A stretch of 7,270 nucleotides of DNA from positions 1 to 7,270 of the forward strand of contig JAJFJX010000100.1 in assembly GCA_021773655.1 (NCBI GenBank), given 5' to 3'. The notes under the pieces are model-generated. The model had not been told where the DNA came from. It searched no databases and saw only the letters and a list, made by a program, of their open reading frames with translations. Of this stretch, positions 5,571-7,270 are shown in pieces. The DNA comes from Panacagrimonas sp. (GTDB lineage: Bacteria; Pseudomonadota; Gammaproteobacteria; Nevskiales; Nevskiaceae). The position numbers were made by a program, and so were the translations under genes. The stretch's first letter is position 1, and each line of letters opens with the position of its first letter.

Positions 5571-6200
5571 TTACGTGGGCTGAGGCGCAGCGGACGCACC
5601 CCGACTCAATATAAGGCCGACCCAGTGATCCAGGCTGAACAATCGACCGGCGCCGGTGAAGAACAGCGAAACCAGCATCACCAGATAGGTTGCAGCGAAC
5701 TCGATGCCGTTGTTGAGCATCACCAGGCTGCCGTGAGCGGTGAGCCTGGCGTAATCGCCGTGCTCGCGAAGCAGTTCCTTGGCCCTCGACAGTTGTTCGA
5801 CGGCGGCCACGGTGCGTTCGGTCGCGAACAGGCCCTGGCCCTCGGCGATCGCCAGCCAGCCATAATCGACGTGCACCGTGAAGATGGCTACCAGCATGGT
5901 GATCATCAGCGGCAGCACGATCAAGCGAACGCCCAGGCCCAGCGCCAGCATCACCGCGCCGGCCAGTTCCGTGGCAGTTGCGAAAAACGCCATCAGCCAT
6001 GGGAAGGGCAGGCCCAGGCCCCAATCGGGGTTGCCGATCCAGTTCACGGTGGACTCGAAGCTGTTGAGCTTGTTCCATCCGGCCATCCAGAACACCGGGG
6101 CCAGGTATAGGCGCAGCAGCAGCGGTGCGACGAAATCGAGACGGGCGCTGTGCCGGATGGCGGCCTGATAGAACGTGACCGGGTGGATGGGAGTGGACAT
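5571..6200 (-). CDS. hvfX: HvfX-type DoxX-family membrane protein
   Basis: This is a 209-residue inner-membrane protein of the DoxX type. Four hydrophobic segments are visible: about 25-42 (APLLLRLYLAPVFWMAGW), 67-87, 92-110 and 164-185. A soluble insert at about 119-160 (EGQGLFATERTVAAVEQLSR...) separates the third and fourth, as in DoxX proteins found in Hvf clusters. The GWNKL motif after the first helix is also typical. Its role in these clusters is not established; redox or quinone-linked support and copper handling have been proposed. It is the first gene of the operon, 88 bases ahead of hvfA. The ATG at 6200 gives a normal N-terminus but has a weak ribosome binding site, whereas a better one (GGAGG) serves an out-of-frame ATG at 6231. 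Confidence 0.88.
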   Translation of the reverse strand: MSTPIHPVTFYQAAIRHSARLDFVAPLLLRLYLAPVFWMAGWNKLNSFESTVNWIGNPDWGLGLPFPWLMAFFATATELAGAVMLALGLGVRLIVLPLMITMLVAIFTVHVDYGWLAIAEGQGLFATERTVAAVEQLSRAKELLREHGDYARLTAHGSLVMLNNGIEFAATYLVMLVSLFFTGAGRLFSLDHWVGLILSRGASAAPQPT

Positions 6201-6278
6201 GCGTGCAGGCAGTGGATTCGACGATGGCCATGCTAGCCTCCGGGCACCTCCCCGCCTGTGCCCTCGGGTCCGCGCTCC
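6201..6278. promoter_or_regulatory. Divergent promoter region between hvfX and the AraC regulator
   Basis: These 78 bases must hold the promoters of both divergent genes. Two CCTCC units (6237-6241 and 6247-6251, plus strand) lie 10 bases apart, about one helical turn, and one of them doubles as a ribosome binding site for an ATG at 6231. No clear -35/-10 pairs are visible. Control of the hvf operon from here by the neighbouring regulator is inferred from position only. Confidence 0.4.
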
Positions 6279-7157
6279 ATGACGGAACGTACAGACGACG
6301 CGTTGCTCGACAACATCCTGGCGGCCTACCAACTGCATGCGCGCATCACCGACAACATGCGCTACTGCGGCCAGTGGCGTGACTGGGATCCGCAGGCGCC
6401 GCCGGGCACCGCCTGGTTTCATCTGCTGGGCGAGGGCAGCTGCTGGATGAAGGTGGCGGGGGTCGACGCCCCGGTCAGGCTGGACGCCGGTGACCTGGTG
6501 GTGTTGCCGCGCGGGGCAGAGCATCTGCTCAGTCCCTGCGAACAGGCCACGGTAGGCGACTCCGACAGCTACACCACCATGCTGTGTGGCGAGCTGCAGT
6601 TCGAATCGGCCAGTGGCCACCCGGTCATGGCGGGTCTGCCGGACGTGATGCTGGTGCGCGGACAGGTCTCCGCCGACGCCTATCGCCGGCTGGCCAGCCT
6701 GCTGATCGAAGAAGCGCAGCGTGCCGGTTTCGGCAGCCAGGCCGTGATGGACAAGCTCACCGACGCGTTGTTCGTGATGGCCCTGCGCCAGCACCTGGCC
6801 GACAGCGGTGCGCGCCGCGGCCTGTTCGCCGCGCTGTCCGACGTGCGCCTGCGGCGGGTGCTCGATGTCATGCACCGGCAACCTGGACGCTCATGGACCG
6901 TGGCCTCGCTGGCCGAGGTGGCGCTGATGTCGCGCACGGCCTTCGCCGAGCGCTTTGCCGAAGTGCTGGAGGAGACCCCCTACCAGTACCTGACCCGCTG
7001 GCGCATGGCCCAGGCCCTGCGTCTGCTGCGCGACCCGCGCCTGTCGGTGGCACAGGTGGCCGAACGGCTCGGCTATCAGACCGAAGCCGCATTCCGGCGC
7101 AGTTTCAAGCGCATACACGGCTACGGGCCGGGCAGCGTCAGGCGTCGCGCAGCCTGA
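6279..7157 (+). CDS. AraC-family regulator with N-terminal cupin domain
   Basis: The protein is 292 residues from the ATG chosen here; a GTG at 6258 would add seven residues, and neither start has a clear ribosome binding site. The N-terminal half (about 8-110) is the cupin-type sensing domain of the AraC-binding group (cupin_6 type), with WFHLLGEGSCWM, LDAGDLVVLPRGAEH and TTMLCGELQF. The C-terminal ~100 residues are the AraC DNA-binding domain: first helix-turn-helix at about 207-228 (TVASLAEVALMSRTAFAERF), second at 256-277 (SVAQVAERLGYQTEAAFRRS), then FKRIHGYGPGSVR. Four cysteines (30, 55, 87, 103) all lie in or near the cupin half. It is divergent from hvfX, so control of the copper-peptide operon is likely, but ligand and targets are unknown. 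Confidence 0.9.
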   Translation: MTERTDDALLDNILAAYQLHARITDNMRYCGQWRDWDPQAPPGTAWFHLLGEGSCWMKVAGVDAPVRLDAGDLVVLPRGAEHLLSPCEQATVGDSDSYTTMLCGELQFESASGHPVMAGLPDVMLVRGQVSADAYRRLASLLIEEAQRAGFGSQAVMDKLTDALFVMALRQHLADSGARRGLFAALSDVRLRRVLDVMHRQPGRSWTVASLAEVALMSRTAFAERFAEVLEETPYQYLTRWRMAQALRLLRDPRLSVAQVAERLGYQTEAAFRRSFKRIHGYGPGSVRRRAA

Positions 7158-7184
7158 GTCGGCGACATCGCATCACTGGCAACG

Positions 7185-7202
7185 TCAGGGCGATGGCCCT
7201 GA
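7185..7202 (+). terminator. 7-bp hairpin downstream of the AraC gene
   Basis: TCAGGGC pairs with GCCCTGA around GATG, 28 bases after the AraC-gene stop codon. No T-run follows, so if it ends transcription it is not a canonical intrinsic terminator. It also contains the ATG of the possible partial ORF that runs into the window edge. Confidence 0.35.
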
Positions 7203-7270
7203 GCGCGCACGGCGAGCGGGTCGAAGGGGCCACCTTCCTGGCCCCGTTCCTGGCCCCGTTCCTGGCCCCG
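7193..7270 (+). CDS. Possible partial ORF with Phe-Leu-Ala-Pro repeats
   Basis: From the ATG at 7193 an open frame reads MALSAHGERVEGAT and then three FLAP tetrapeptides, and runs off the window. The ribosome binding site is weak (AGGG). The opposite strand is also open and would read Gly-Gln-Glu-Arg repeats. The frame is short, has no recognisable family and rests mainly on the repeat being a multiple of three. It may simply be intergenic repeat DNA. Confidence 0.2.
   Translation, partial: MALSAHGERVEGATFLAPFLAPFLAP
7235..7270. repeat. 12-bp tandem repeat, three copies, continuing past the window
   Basis: TTCCTGGCCCCG is repeated three times with no mismatches up to the last base of the window, so the total copy number is unknown. 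A partial related unit (GGGGCCACC) precedes it. Perfect short-unit repeats of this sort can vary in copy number by slippage. Confidence 0.9.

Noticed and set aside
5479..6231. 250-codon minus-strand frame starting at the well-placed ATG and ending in an ATGA overlap with hvfA
   Set aside because: It overlaps almost all of hvfX in another frame and has an R/H/G/P-rich composition without structure. The start signal is reported as a finding, but the protein is not credible.
5571..6881. 436-codon version of hvfX extending into the AraC gene
   Set aside because: The extra N-terminal 227 residues are antisense to the AraC regulator. The DoxX domain begins right after the Met at 6200.
1..7270. CRISPR array, riboswitch or replication origin
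   Set aside because: No repeat-spacer pattern, no recognisable riboswitch core and no clusters of DnaA-box-like sites were seen.

Overview
The window is high-GC Proteobacterial DNA. I read it as a gammaproteobacterium because of the DUF1302 outer-membrane protein, the HvfA/B/C/DoxX cluster and the tRNA sequence, but genus cannot be fixed from sequence alone. The right-hand 6.4 kb has the codon usage of a GC-rich core genome. The first ~700 bases look less GC-rich and carry a decayed insertion sequence, so they look like the edge of an acquired segment next to a tRNA gene.

Layout. Positions 1-700 hold, on the minus strand, the decayed 3' end of an IS3-family element, a small ORF whose first ~30 codons are actually IS sequence, a small two-helix membrane protein overlapping it by ATGA, and the start of a possible third gene running off the window. 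A CAT-anticodon tRNA (probably tRNA-Ile2, lysidine-modified type; elongator Met is the alternative) lies at 729-805 on the minus strand. After ~390 bases without a gene, a plus-strand gene for a 728-residue DUF1302-family outer-membrane protein occupies 1197-3383. It converges on the main feature of the window.

From 6200 down to 3468, on the minus strand, lies a complete biosynthetic cluster of the HvfABC/X type: a DoxX-like membrane protein (hvfX), a 63-residue secreted precursor peptide ending in two Cys-Gly motifs (hvfA), a DUF692/MNIO iron enzyme (hvfB) and a DUF2063 partner protein (hvfC). From what is known of the family, HvfB with HvfC converts the cysteines of EGKCG-type motifs in HvfA into oxazolone/thioamide groups that bind copper, and DoxX proteins accompany these clusters. 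The gene order here is X-A-B-C, with the membrane protein first. A cupin-type AraC-family regulator is transcribed divergently from 6279, only ~78 bases from hvfX, and is the obvious candidate regulator.

The RNA layout of the cluster is structured. A GC-rich hairpin with a T-run lies just before the hvfA ribosome binding site. Three hairpins, one of 15 bp, fill the hvfA-hvfB gap, which would allow far more precursor than enzyme to be made. hvfC starts at a TTG inside the end of hvfB. The window ends in a 12-bp tandem repeat (three copies, cut by the window edge) that reads as Phe-Leu-Ala-Pro repeats in one frame.
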